33,041 bases of DNA from Sulfitobacter sp. (lineage in GTDB: Bacteria > Pseudomonadota > Alphaproteobacteria > Rhodobacterales > Rhodobacteraceae), in NCBI GenBank assembly GCA_029252045.1, contig JAQXCD010000009.1, positions 1-33,041 of the forward strand. Reading direction: 5' to 3'. A model generated the notes under the pieces. It ran no database searches, was not told the origin of the DNA, and was given only the letters and a program-made list of their open reading frames with translations. Positions within the stretch are counted from its first letter, which is position 1. Every line of letters begins with the position of its first letter. Below, piece by piece: positions 9,199-17,227 of the stretch. Position numbers and translations under genes: made by a program.

Positions 9199-9285
9199 AA
9201 AAGACCCATATTGGAAACAATACGGGCGAAGTTTTGACGCAATTGACGTGCATCTTGAGGCTTAACAGAGCCAGAGGTGCACATC

Positions 9286-9855
9286 ATGCCAACCCAATTT
9301 CCAGAGTCCATTTTCGGTACAAACGTTACCCGTTCCCCCTTGGTGGGACAGGAGAACCCTATTCTAGCCCGCGGGTTTGTTGCTGATACGTTGATAGCGG
9401 TGCCAAAGGGATTTCGTCCGGTTGACCAGATTTCTGTTGGTGATTTGGTTGAGACACTGGACTGCGGCCCGCAGGCTGTGCGTGCTGTGCGCCGGCAGCT
9501 GGTCGCCGGGCATGGTGATGCAGCGCCTGTCTTGTTCGAAGCTGGCAGCATCGGAAACGAACGCCCGATCATGGTATCCCCTAACCACAGAATCCTGATC
9601 AATGATTGGCGTGCGGAGTTGTGGATGGGTTGCGATGAAATGCTGGTTTCTGCCAAAGACCTTGTGAACGGTCGCGACGTCCGTGTGATCGAAGGTGGCC
9701 TGACTGCTTTTGTGTCCCTTTCATTTGACGAGAGCCAAATCATCTATGCGGGTGGCTGTCCCTTTGAGTGCCGTGCCGAAGATGAAGCGGAGGACATGAT
9801 GTTCCCTCGTACTGCCGCCGCATTCCCCGAAGTTGCCTGCCTGATGGCCGCGTAA
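9286..9855 (+). CDS. Hint-domain (hedgehog/intein-like) protein, apparently inactive
   Basis: The product has 189 residues. Residues 28-150 follow the Rhodobacteraceae Hint domain pattern: TLIAVPKGFRPVDQISVGDLVETLDCGPQAVR, then SPNHRIL with His101, then a final 'SFDESQIIYAGG' strand. In related proteins the domain opens with a Cys before FTPGT; here the aligned residue is Gly30 (RGFVADT), and the usual His in the late 'YxHLLF' strand is Ser. Autoprocessing is therefore doubtful. Start ATG 9286 is preferred over GTG 9277 because AGAGG at 9273-9277 lies 8 nt upstream. A tiny lipoprotein-like frame follows. The biological role of the family is unknown to me. Confidence 0.75.
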   Translation: MPTQFPESIFGTNVTRSPLVGQENPILARGFVADTLIAVPKGFRPVDQISVGDLVETLDCGPQAVRAVRRQLVAGHGDAAPVLFEAGSIGNERPIMVSPNHRILINDWRAELWMGCDEMLVSAKDLVNGRDVRVIEGGLTAFVSLSFDESQIIYAGGCPFECRAEDEAEDMMFPRTAAAFPEVACLMAA

Positions 9856-9877
9856 ATTCCCACTGAAGGAGCGTATT

Positions 9878-9961
9878 ATGACCCATAGTTTCATTCACCA
9901 TCGTCTGTTCTTTGCCCTTAGCAGTGTTCTCTTGCTGAATAGTTGTTCGATGTTTGGGTGA
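9878..9961 (+). CDS. Possible 27-residue lipoprotein
   Basis: A short frame starts at ATG 9878, with GAAGGA at 9865-9870, 7 nt upstream. The product begins MTHSFIHHRLFFALSSVLLL and continues NSCSMFG. It has a basic and histidine-rich head, a hydrophobic core and a lipobox-like LNSC; processing at the Cys would leave a lipidated peptide of five residues (CSMFG). It lies 22 nt after the Hint gene. Tiny lipopeptides such as entericidins are known in proteobacteria, but no sequence match is claimed. It could also be a leader peptide or a chance frame. Confidence 0.4.
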   Translation: MTHSFIHHRLFFALSSVLLLNSCSMFG

Positions 9962-10057
9962 TCCGCTTGCGTGTTTTTGAGAACACGGCGCGGGATGAAC
10001 TCTCGGGCGGGGTAGGGCGACGTTCACAAGCCGGGCTTGCGGGCTTATAGCTGGAGC

Positions 10058-10804
10058 ATGGCGAAGCGTAGCACCACCAAACCCAAACCAAAGGCGAAGG
10101 CCAAGCCGCAGGCGGAAACCGCGCCGCGCCTATCCTTGCGCAAACGCCTGCGTCGCAAATTCTGGCGCGCCGTTGTGATTGCTGTGTTGGTGGTTGTGGG
10201 GGCTGTCCTGTTAGGGCGCATCGTGAACCCGCCAACGACAGCCTATATGTTTTCCGAAGGCCGCCGACTGGGCGGTGTTGATCATCAGTGGGTCCCGATG
10301 CGTGGCATTGCCCCTGTTATGGCCCGCGCTGTGGTTGCAGCGGAGGATGCCAATTTCTGCCAGCATTGGGGCTTTGACGTGCGGGCGATCCGGCTTGCCA
10401 TTGCCGAGGGGTCCAGCCGTGGGGCCTCAACGCTGAGCCAGCAAACAGTGAAAAACGTCTACCTCTGGCATGGCCGCACCTGGGTGCGCAAAGCGCTGGA
10501 GGCGGGAATCACCCCGCTGGTCGAGATGCTGTGGCCCAAGAGGCGTATTCTGGAAGTGTACCTGAATGTTGCCGAGTTTGACGAAGGTGTATTTGGCGTG
10601 GAGGCGGCGGCGCGGCATTATTTTGGTGTGGGTCCGAAAGCGCTGACAGAGCGGCAAGCATCGCAATTGGCGGCCGTGTTGCCCGCGCCCAAAGACCGCA
10701 GCGCGTCGCGCCCCACAGCGTATTTGCAAAAACGTGCCGCGCAAATCAGGTCTGGTGCTGCTACAATCCGCGCAGATGGTCGGGCGGATTGTTTCGAGAG
10801 TTGA
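10058..10804 (+). CDS. mtgA: Monofunctional biosynthetic peptidoglycan transglycosylase
   Basis: The product has 248 residues. A Lys/Arg-rich cytoplasmic head (1-35) and one membrane segment (about 37-53) precede a GT51 glycosyltransferase domain. The catalytic Glu96 lies in AVVAAEDANF, GASTLSQQTVKN is at 122-133 and the KRRILEVYLN motif is at 161-170. The enzyme polymerises lipid II into glycan strands on the outer face of the inner membrane and lacks a transpeptidase domain. ATG 10058 is chosen because MAKRSTTK is a typical start; the GGAG just before it is very close, so initiation is weakly marked. An upstream TTG at 10037 is the alternative. Confidence 0.93.
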   Translation: MAKRSTTKPKPKAKAKPQAETAPRLSLRKRLRRKFWRAVVIAVLVVVGAVLLGRIVNPPTTAYMFSEGRRLGGVDHQWVPMRGIAPVMARAVVAAEDANFCQHWGFDVRAIRLAIAEGSSRGASTLSQQTVKNVYLWHGRTWVRKALEAGITPLVEMLWPKRRILEVYLNVAEFDEGVFGVEAAARHYFGVGPKALTERQASQLAAVLPAPKDRSASRPTAYLQKRAAQIRSGAATIRADGRADCFES

Positions 10805-10858
10805 ATATTCGCGCGCCACAAGGCATTGAGGAAGCGCACTCCTTTTTCGGATTTTTTC

Positions 10859-11524
10859 ATGGCACGCCTGTTTCACGTCCCTCTCTCCCCTCATTGCCGC
10901 AAGGTGCGGCTTAGTCTTGCGGAAAAGAAGATAGAGGTCGAGCTGGTCGAAGAGCGCTATTGGGAGCAGGACCCCGACTTTCTGCGCCGCAATCCGGCAG
11001 GCAAAGTACCGGTGCTGCGGTTGGATGGCATCATGATGTCCGAAAGTGCTGCGATTTGCGAATATATCGAAGAGACCCGCCCTGATCCGTCGCTGCTGCC
11101 TTCCGATCCTGTGCAAAAGCTGGAAGTACGCCGTTTGGTCAGCTGGTTTGATGACAAGTTCCACCACGAAGTGACCAGCAAACTGCTCTATGAGCGGGTG
11201 AACAAGAAGATGATGAAGGCCGGCTATCCGGACAGCAAGAACGTCAAGGCCGGCGCAAAAGCAATCAAGTTTCATTTGGGCTATATGACCTGGCTTTTGG
11301 ATCACCGCCGCTGGTTGGCGGGTGATATGATGACCCTGGCTGATTTTGCGGCGGCTGCGCATTTGTCCTCGCTTGATTATATTTCCGACGTTGACTGGAA
11401 CAGTTGCCCCGAGGTGAAGGACTGGTACGCCAAGATAAAATCGCGGCCGGCGTTCCGGTCGATCCTTGCGGATCAGGTGCCGGGATTTACGCCGCCCAAG
11501 CATTATAATGATCTGGATTTTTGA
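10859..11524 (+). CDS. Glutathione S-transferase family protein
   Basis: The product has 221 residues. An N-terminal thioredoxin-like domain (LFHVPLSPHCRKVRLSLAEK, then NPAGKVPVLRLDG and the glutathione-contacting SESAAICEYIEE) is followed by an all-helical C-terminal domain with WLAGDMMTLADFAAAAHLSSLDYI. This is the standard two-domain GST fold. The substrate is unknown. ATG 10859 gives the homologous N-terminus, but no clear ribosome site precedes it; a TTG at 10826 is an in-frame alternative. The gene follows mtgA by 54 nt on the same strand and could be cotranscribed with queG. Confidence 0.85.
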   Translation: MARLFHVPLSPHCRKVRLSLAEKKIEVELVEERYWEQDPDFLRRNPAGKVPVLRLDGIMMSESAAICEYIEETRPDPSLLPSDPVQKLEVRRLVSWFDDKFHHEVTSKLLYERVNKKMMKAGYPDSKNVKAGAKAIKFHLGYMTWLLDHRRWLAGDMMTLADFAAAAHLSSLDYISDVDWNSCPEVKDWYAKIKSRPAFRSILADQVPGFTPPKHYNDLDF

Positions 11525-11592
11525 GCGGACTACTTCGGTGACCGACTGTGCCCGCGGAGGGTGCGGGATTGAGTTTAAAGGCACAATAAAGA

Positions 11593-12615
11593 ATGGATCT
11601 TAAGGCAAAGCTGGTCTCCCAAGCGCTGGCCGAAGGGTTTGTGGCGTGCCGGATTTGCAGGCCAGATGCCGTGCCGGACGTGCCTGCGCGGCTGGGCGCC
11701 TTTCTGGAGGCCGGATACCACGGGCAGATGGGGTGGATGGAAGAGCGCGTGAGTTGGCGCGGTGATCCGTCTGTTTTGTGGCCCGAGGCGCGGTCTGTGA
11801 TCATGTTGGCGGAGAGTTACGCGCCCGAATATGATCCGTTGGCTGTGTTGGAGCAGCGTGATTTGGGGGCGGTTTCTGCCTATGCGCAGGGGCGCGATTA
11901 CCATGATGTGGTGAAGAAGCGGCTGAAGCGTTTGGCGCGGTGGTTGATCGAGCAGGAAGAGTGTCAGGTTAAGGTGTTTGTAGACACAGCACCTGTGCCG
12001 GAGAAGGCGTTGGCGCAGGCGGCCGGGCTGGGATGGCAGGGAAAACACACCAATGTTGTGAGCCGTGATTGGGGGAATTGGGCCTTCTTAGGCTCGATTT
12101 TTACCACTCTTGAGTTGGAGCCGGATGCAGCTGAGGTGGACCGATGTGGCAGTTGTACGGCCTGTCAGAACATTTGCCCGACGCAGGCGTTTCCGGAGCC
12201 ATACAGGTTGGATGCGCGGCGGTGCATTTCCTACCTGACCATTGAGCATAAGGGACCTGTGGCGGAGGAGTTCCGTGCCGCGCTGGGCAACCGGATTTAT
12301 GGCTGTGATGACTGTCTGGCGGCCTGTCCTTGGAACAAGTTTGCCGTCGCGGCCAGTGATATGAGGTATCATGGGAGCGCGGGGGGTACGCTTGCGGAAT
12401 TGGTTGTGTTGGATGATGCGGCGTTTCGGCTGCGGTTTTCGGGATCGCCGGTCAAGCGGATCGGGCGGGAGCGGTTTGTGCGTAATGTGCTCTACGCTGT
12501 CGGTAATTCAGGCGAAGTCGGGTTGAAGGGGCATGCGCAGGCGTTGTGTGATGATCCTGATGTTGCGGTTGCTGACGCTGCGCGTTGGGCCGTGGCGCGT
12601 TTGGCTGATCTGTGA
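11593..12615 (+). CDS. queG: Epoxyqueuosine reductase
   Basis: The product has 340 residues. QueG is the cobalamin-dependent 2x[4Fe-4S] enzyme that reduces epoxyqueuosine to queuosine in tRNA wobble position 34. Asp131 in [13 protein letters not shown] is the conserved catalytic acid, followed by the [10 protein letters not shown] region. Cluster cysteines are C185, C188, C191, C195 ([11 protein letters not shown]) and C211, C238, C241, C245 (CDDCLAAC). A degenerate HEAT-like tail ([15 protein letters not shown]...) binds tRNA in characterised structures. AAAGG lies about 13 nt before the ATG. Confidence 0.95.
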   Translation: MDLKAKLVSQALAEGFVACRICRPDAVPDVPARLGAFLEAGYHGQMGWMEERVSWRGDPSVLWPEARSVIMLAESYAPEYDPLAVLEQRDLGAVSAYAQGRDYHDVVKKRLKRLARWLIEQEECQVKVFVDTAPVPEKALAQAAGLGWQGKHTNVVSRDWGNWAFLGSIFTTLELEPDAAEVDRCGSCTACQNICPTQAFPEPYRLDARRCISYLTIEHKGPVAEEFRAALGNRIYGCDDCLAACPWNKFAVAASDMRYHGSAGGTLAELVVLDDAAFRLRFSGSPVKRIGRERFVRNVLYAVGNSGEVGLKGHAQALCDDPDVAVADAARWAVARLADL

Positions 12616-12681
12616 CGCTATTGGGGCTGGTATGCGCCGCCGCATCGGATAGAAATTCCCAATAGTTTTAAGGAGAGACCG

Positions 12682-14685
12682 ATGGCGTTGCTTTTGGGTG
12701 TGGATACGGGCGGCACCTATACGGATGCGGTGATCATTCGGGACGAGCGTGAAGTGATCGCCAGTGCAAAGGCACTGACCACCCGTCACGATTTGGCGAT
12801 TGGTGTCGGTGGTGCGGTGCGTGCGGTACTTGCACAGTCTGGTGTTTCGCCGGCGGATATTGCTTTGGCATCCCTATCGACGACATTGGCCACCAACGCA
12901 TTGGTTGAGGGACAGGGCGGACGTGTTGCGCTGGTTTATATCGGTTTCAAAGAGCGTGATCTGGAAACGCATGGCTTGCTGGAAGCGTTGAAGGGGGATC
13001 CGCATGTGGTGCTGGCGGGTGGGCACAACCATGCAGGCGGCGAGGCCGTGCCGTTTGACGAAGACGGTTTGCGGGTGTTTCTGGCGGAGCATGGGGCCGG
13101 TGTAGGCGGCTTTGCTGTTGCGTCACAATTTGCGACGCGCAATCCGGCGCATGAATTGCGGGCGATGGCATTGGTGGCGGAGATGACCGGGCGGCCTGTG
13201 TCGGCGTCACACCAGCTGTCGGCCAAGCTGAACGGTCCCAAACGCGCGATGACAGCAGTGCTGAACGCACGTTTGATCGGGATGATTGACCGCCTTATCG
13301 GGCGGGCGGAAGATATTTTGCGCGAGATTGGCGTGAGTGCGCCCTTGATGGTGGTGCGCGGGGATGGGGCGTTGATTTCATCCGCGCAAGCGCGGGAGCG
13401 GCCGATCGAGACGATCCTGAGCGGGCCTGCGGCGTCTATCGTGGGGGCGCGCTGGATGACGGGGGCGGATCATGCGCTGGTGTCCGATATTGGCGGGACG
13501 ACGACGGATGTGGCGCTGTTGAAAGACGGGCGGCCTGCGATTGATCCGGCGGGTGCGCGCGTGGGCAAATACCGCACGATGGTTGAGGCCGTAGCGATGC
13601 GGACCACCGGCCTGGGGGGTGACAGCGAGGTGCATTTCCTGTCCGAGGGCTTGCAGGGGGGCGTAAGCCTTGGGCCGCGGCGATTGGTGCCGGTGTCCTT
13701 GATTGCGGTCGATGCGCCTGAAGTTGTGCATGACACGCTGGATGCCCAGATGCGCAGCACCATGCCGGGGGAATTTGACGGACGGTTTGTGCGCGCGGTG
13801 GCGGGGCAGACGATGGAGGGTATCGGGCCGCGTGAGGAGGTATTGCTGGAGCGGATCGGGACGGCTGTTTTGCCCTTGGGGGACGTGCTGCGGAGCAGGA
13901 TCGAGACAGGTGCGCTCAAGCGGTTGGTGGAGCGCGGGCTGGTGCAAATGTCCGGGGTGACGCCTTCGGATGCGAGCCATGTTCTGGGACTGACCGACAG
14001 CTGGGATGCGGATGCTGCGCGCAAGGCGATGGCGTTGTTCGGGCGGCGGCGGACGGGTGCGGGGGACAGGCTGGCGCCGGAGCCGGAAGTGATGGCGCGG
14101 ATGATCATTTCGCAGTTGGAGCATCAGACTGCTTTGGCCTTGTTAGAGACTGCTTTTGCAGAAGAAGAGACGCAATTCGAGGGCGATGCAGCTGTTCTGG
14201 CACGGCATGTTTTGATGCAGCGGGGCCTTGGCGGACATCGCGGTCTGGTGCGGATCGAGACGGGGTTGGCGGTGCCTGTGATCGGGTTGGGGGCTTCGGC
14301 CAGTACCTATTATCCGGCTGTCGGTGTGCGGTTGGGGTGCGAGATGATCCTGCCGGAACATGCGGGCGTGGCCAATGCGATTGGTGCGGTGGTGGGCCGT
14401 GTGACTATGCGGGAGACGGGAACTGTGACGTCGCCGAGCGAGGGGAAGTACCGGGTGCATCTGGTGGAGGGTCCGCAGGATTTTGTGGAGTCAGAGGCCG
14501 CGCTGGAAATGCTGGAGGGCGTGCTGCGCGCGCGCGCGATCACGGCAGCGGAGGCGGCAGGTGCCGCAGATATTCAGGTGAGTGTGGTGCGCGATGTGCG
14601 CAGTGCCGGCGTTGAAGGGCGCGAAGTGTTTGTGGAGGCCGAGGTGACGGTAGAGGCGTCAGGGCGACCGCGGGTTGCGGTTTAA
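12682..14685 (+). CDS. Hydantoinase/oxoprolinase family protein, HyuA (N-methylhydantoinase A) type
   Basis: The product has 667 residues with two ASKHA-type phosphate-binding motifs: GVDTGGTYTDAVI at 6-18 and VSDIGGTTTDVALL near 267-280. GPAASIVGARWMTG precedes the second motif. HyuA-type proteins couple ATP hydrolysis to the opening of hydantoins, 5-oxoproline or related cyclic amides, or to carboxylation, almost always with a HyuB partner. No HyuB gene is present here, so substrate and activity are open. A strong AAGGAGAG ribosome site precedes the ATG. A cupin gene follows 71 nt downstream on the same strand. Confidence 0.85.
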   Translation: MALLLGVDTGGTYTDAVIIRDEREVIASAKALTTRHDLAIGVGGAVRAVLAQSGVSPADIALASLSTTLATNALVEGQGGRVALVYIGFKERDLETHGLLEALKGDPHVVLAGGHNHAGGEAVPFDEDGLRVFLAEHGAGVGGFAVASQFATRNPAHELRAMALVAEMTGRPVSASHQLSAKLNGPKRAMTAVLNARLIGMIDRLIGRAEDILREIGVSAPLMVVRGDGALISSAQARERPIETILSGPAASIVGARWMTGADHALVSDIGGTTTDVALLKDGRPAIDPAGARVGKYRTMVEAVAMRTTGLGGDSEVHFLSEGLQGGVSLGPRRLVPVSLIAVDAPEVVHDTLDAQMRSTMPGEFDGRFVRAVAGQTMEGIGPREEVLLERIGTAVLPLGDVLRSRIETGALKRLVERGLVQMSGVTPSDASHVLGLTDSWDADAARKAMALFGRRRTGAGDRLAPEPEVMARMIISQLEHQTALALLETAFAEEETQFEGDAAVLARHVLMQRGLGGHRGLVRIETGLAVPVIGLGASASTYYPAVGVRLGCEMILPEHAGVANAIGAVVGRVTMRETGTVTSPSEGKYRVHLVEGPQDFVESEAALEMLEGVLRARAITAAEAAGAADIQVSVVRDVRSAGVEGREVFVEAEVTVEASGRPRVAV

Positions 14686-14756
14686 CACCAATTTGCGCCT
14701 TCGGGGGTGTCGCGGTTGGAGCAGATCGCGCGAGATTACCCGCCCAATCTCGTGGC

Positions 14757-15356
14757 ATGGAACATGAAAGAATCTATGACGCTTTGTTGGATCAGGCACG
14801 GCGCGTCTATCAAAGCCACCCGGCGACGTCCGGGTTTGCACCGTTCCCGCAAGACGTGGCACGGCAGCTGGTAGAGCCGTTTCATTGCGACTGTGCTGAT
14901 ATCTTCCGGCAAGAGACTGAATTGGTTTCCGATAAATATCCGGCACTTCAGGCGGCGATTCATGCTGCGGGACCGATTGCACAGTGGCGCGAGACCTACA
15001 AGGAAACCGAGATCGGCGACGATTTTATGCGCAGGTTCGGTTGCTACTGTATTATCGGCGAAGGTGGTCCCTTTTGGTCAGAGACCCTGTGGGCGTGGAT
15101 GGTCTATATGCCGACCGGTTTGTATTATCCGTGGCATAACCATCCGGCAGAAGAGATGTATCTGGTGGTTTCGGGCAGTGCGGTGTTCAGGCGTGAAGGT
15201 TGCGCAGATGAGGTGCTGGGCGCGGGCGATACTTGGATGCACACAAGCAACCAGCGGCATGCAATGGAGACGACAGACAAGCCCGTGCTGTGTCTGGTTT
15301 TCTGGCGCAACGGCTTTGAGATTGCGCCAGTGCTGAGCAATGCTGATTGTAGCTGA
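14757..15356 (+). CDS. Probable dimethylsulfoniopropionate (DMSP) lyase, cupin type (DddQ/DddL-like)
   Basis: The product has 199 residues: a helical N-terminal part, then a C-terminal cupin barrel. The metal-binding motif YYPWHNHPAEEMYLVVSG supplies His127, His129, Glu133 and Tyr135, and the second motif GDTWMHTSNQRHAM supplies His168. This arrangement and the flanking 'WAWMVYMPTG' and 'PVLCLVFWR' strands resemble the Rhodobacteraceae cupin DMSP lyases, which release dimethyl sulfide and acrylate from DMSP. Length fits DddQ (about 200) better than DddL (about 230), but DddQ, DddL or an uncharacterised relative cannot be separated by eye. No strong ribosome site is seen before the ATG. Confidence 0.72.
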   Translation: MEHERIYDALLDQARRVYQSHPATSGFAPFPQDVARQLVEPFHCDCADIFRQETELVSDKYPALQAAIHAAGPIAQWRETYKETEIGDDFMRRFGCYCIIGEGGPFWSETLWAWMVYMPTGLYYPWHNHPAEEMYLVVSGSAVFRREGCADEVLGAGDTWMHTSNQRHAMETTDKPVLCLVFWRNGFEIAPVLSNADCS

Positions 15357-15504
15357 CTACCCGTAGCTATGTGCCAGCGATATGGCCCTTTTTGTAGCCG
15401 ACCCGCAATTATTCTTGAATTGCAACCCGAATCCCATAAGCGTTATTTCAACCCAAGGTTATTGGGGGCCATAGATTTAGGCAATTTTCAGAAAGGATAG
15501 GTCA

Positions 15505-15720
15505 ATGTCGAAAGAAAACGATCGCCAAGAATACTGGGATAAAGAAGTCAATAAAGCCAAAGCCGAGCTGGCAAGCCTGACGAAGCAACGCGGATTCTAC
15601 GACCAACCCAATGGCAATTATGGCGCTAAAGAAAAAGCGGAGAACGAGGCTAAGATAGAAGAAGCCATGCGTCGCCTAACGGCCTCCAGGGAAATGAAAA
15701 AAACCGTGGACAAAGGATAA
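15505..15720 (+). CDS. Small hypothetical protein, highly charged, coiled-coil-like
   Basis: The product has 71 residues rich in Lys and Glu, with a heptad-like pattern in DKEVNKAKAELASLTKQRG and AENEAKIEEAMRRL. It has no Cys, signal peptide or membrane segment. A good ribosome site (AAAGGA) lies 7 nt before the ATG, which supports it being real. I do not recognise the family. It sits in an AT-richer pocket of small unknown genes between the cupin lyase and the msr genes, with a 148-nt leader. Confidence 0.6.
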   Translation: MSKENDRQEYWDKEVNKAKAELASLTKQRGFYDQPNGNYGAKEKAENEAKIEEAMRRLTASREMKKTVDKG

Positions 15721-15782
15721 TTTTTTGCAATCCGTTTCCGCATATTTCTGGAGACGAACATATTAACCGGAGAACATTTTTG

Positions 15783-16079
15783 ATGACCCCATTTCGCGCC
15801 CAAATCACCGGCTGGAGTATCCTGGAAAGTATGCCGCCAAAGCTATTGCTTAACCTTCAATTGGCATCACCGGCCATCAGCATTTCACAGACGCAAGTTA
15901 CCGCGGAAGGTAACAAAATCAATGTGCACCTCACCACGCGCGATTCCGGAAAGATTGCTGCGGCTGTTCTGGTCGACACCACATCTGAGGTCTCTCTGCC
16001 TTCTGAAATGGTTAAAAGTGGCACGATGATCGAGATGTATGTTGATGGCGAATGTCAAAAAACCCACGCGATCCCGTGA
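15783..16079 (+). CDS. Small hypothetical protein
   Basis: The product has 98 residues, starting MTPFRAQITGWSILESMPPK. CGGAGAA lies about 8-10 nt before ATG 15783, which is preferred over a TTG at 15780. It has no signal peptide or metal motif. The C-terminal half alternates polar and hydrophobic residues (KINVHLTTRDSG, AAAVLVDTTSE, MIEMYVDGE), suggesting beta strands. This layout loosely resembles the next gene at 16190 (KILVTMQT..., VRLELDG...), so the two may be diverged paralogues; that is weak. Family unknown. Confidence 0.55.
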   Translation: MTPFRAQITGWSILESMPPKLLLNLQLASPAISISQTQVTAEGNKINVHLTTRDSGKIAAAVLVDTTSEVSLPSEMVKSGTMIEMYVDGECQKTHAIP

Positions 16080-16095
16080 CCCGGAAAGTATACGC

Positions 16096-16111
16096 CCGTC
16101 AGGCTTGACGG
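16096..16111 (+). repeat. Small hairpin between two hypothetical genes
   Basis: CCGTCA (16096-16101) and TGACGG (16106-16111) flank a GGCT loop, 16 nt after the preceding stop. No T tract follows. It could be a weak intercistronic structure. Confidence 0.35.
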
Positions 16112-16189
16112 AAAGTCCGCTACATCATGGAATTGCATCGCTTAACGTAGCGGAGCGGTTTCCGTTAGCCAGTACTTCAGGAGACGCAG

Positions 16190-16533
16190 ATGAGTAATTT
16201 TGAAGCCATTGGTGAACGCAGCGTCTTTTACCAGCATCAAACTCGAGACCATAATATGGTCCGCATCTCGCCTTTACTCGCGCGTAACCGTGTCATTGAA
16301 AAGCCTGCTACAAGTTGGCTGAAAGACGACAAAATTCTGGTTACGATGCAGACATGTGCGATGGCGCGTGCGTCTTCTGAATTTGACAATGGGGATGTGC
16401 CTGAGGACTCAACACCGTTGAAAAATGCGCGTCATCTTGACGTGTGCTTGGGCCAAAAGGCGTACAAGCCGTGCAGGTGCGGCTCGAGCTTGACGGGCGG
16501 CACATTGCAACCAAGGAGTTAACCTTCGCCTAG
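16190..16533 (+). pseudogene. Small hypothetical gene with an apparent frameshift
   Basis: A strong ribosome site (CAGGAGA) precedes ATG 16190, and frame 1 reads well to HLDVCLGQK. The frame then continues into AYKPCRCGSSLTGG and stops at 16522, which looks like noise. In the -1 frame from the AAAA at 16455-16458 the reading is GVQAVQVRLELDGRHIATKE and then LTFA, to a TAG at 16531-16533, which looks like a genuine protein end. One missing A in the A4 run would explain it. The uninterrupted product would be about 114 residues. A sequencing error, a recent mutation, phase-variable slippage or a functional -1 shift are all possible. Family unknown. Confidence 0.5.
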
Positions 16534-16717
16534 TCAAAGCATGTAGGTTATTGGTAATTATTGCCTCTGGCACCAGCACTATGATCCATTGGGCAAGTTC
16601 TGCCCTTATCTTCGCGTCATGTATCGACATGTCGGCAAGCATCACAATCGCGCCGTTTAAAATCAAAGCAGTTGTTAGAGGTTTTTGGGCCGATACAAAT
16701 GTATCGACCCAGCACGT
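16534..16717. other. Non-coding spacer between the frameshifted gene and msrA
   Basis: This 184-nt spacer is AT-richer than its surroundings and holds no convincing gene. Short frames on both strands lack ribosome sites. Its only clear structure is the hairpin at 16687-16710, described separately. Confidence 0.5.
16687..16710 (-). terminator. Hairpin at the 3' end of the msrBA transcript
   Basis: Arms at 16687-16697 and 16700-16710 flank two bases, starting 8 nt past the msrA stop. In the minus-strand RNA all 11 positions can pair (one U-G wobble), while the plus-strand RNA would have a C-A mismatch, so it probably belongs to the msrA transcript. The loop is too tight as drawn and would open by one pair. 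It is followed by AAAAACC, not a U run, so it is not a canonical intrinsic terminator. Confidence 0.4.
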
Positions 16718-17227
16718 TTATTCTGCAGCTGCGCGTTTGGGGAGGACCCAATCGGGGCGTGGGAAATGGCAGGTATAGCCGTTGGGAATCCGTTGGATGT
16801 AGTCTTGATGCTCCGGTTCTGCCTCCCAGAAGTCGCTCACAGGCTCGACTTCGGTCACCACTTTGCCGGGCCAGATGCCTGAGGCTTCGATATCCGCGAT
16901 GGTGTCCAGTGCTACGGCTTTCTGGTCTTCATCCTCATAGTAGATGGCCGAGCGATAGCTCATCCCCATGTCGTTGCCTTGGCGGTTCATCGTTGTGGGA
17001 TCGTGGATCTGGAAGAACAGCTCCAGCAGGGTGCGATAGCTGAGGGCGTCGAGATCAAAGATGACCTCGATTGCCTCGGCGTGGGTGCCGTGATTGCGGT
17101 AGGTGGCATTTGGCACATCGCCGCCGGAATACCCGACGCGGGTGGATACCACGCCTTTGCGTTTGCGGATCAGGTCCTGCATGCCCCAGAAACAGCCGCC
17201 TGCCAGTACTACGCGTTGATTGCTCAT
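16718..17227 (-). CDS. msrA: Peptide-methionine (S)-S-oxide reductase
   Basis: The product has 169 residues. The catalytic Cys12 lies in the GGCFWG motif, followed by the family landmarks [22 protein letters not shown] and [27 protein letters not shown]. It repairs S-methionine sulfoxide in proteins using thioredoxin. A second Cys near residue 154 (NGYTCHF) could act as resolving residue. The start overlaps the msrB stop by 4 nt (ATGA), so it is translated coupled to msrB. Confidence 0.96.
   Translation of the reverse strand: MSNQRVVLAGGCFWGMQDLIRKRKGVVSTRVGYSGGDVPNATYRNHGTHAEAIEVIFDLDALSYRTLLELFFQIHDPTTMNRQGNDMGMSYRSAIYYEDEDQKAVALDTIADIEASGIWPGKVVTEVEPVSDFWEAEPEHQDYIQRIPNGYTCHFPRPDWVLPKRAAAE

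Noticed and set aside
8171..9253. 360-codon minus-strand frame over the gltB end
   Set aside because: Antisense of gltB with no recognisable motif or start signal.
9962..10057. Short hairpins (CGTGTT/AACACG at 9970-9987 and a CAAGC/GCTTG pair) before mtgA
   Set aside because: They are short, lack a T tract and occur in GC-rich sequence where such pairs arise by chance.
10427..11584. 385-codon minus-strand frame
   Set aside because: It crosses mtgA and the GST gene, both of which have conserved motifs on the other strand.
16551..16778. Small frames on both strands in the msrA 3' spacer
   Set aside because: No ribosome site, they overlap msrA or the frameshifted gene, and the sequence shows no family pattern. 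A stretch such as KIRAELAQWIIVLVPEAI on the minus strand looks protein-like but cannot be supported.
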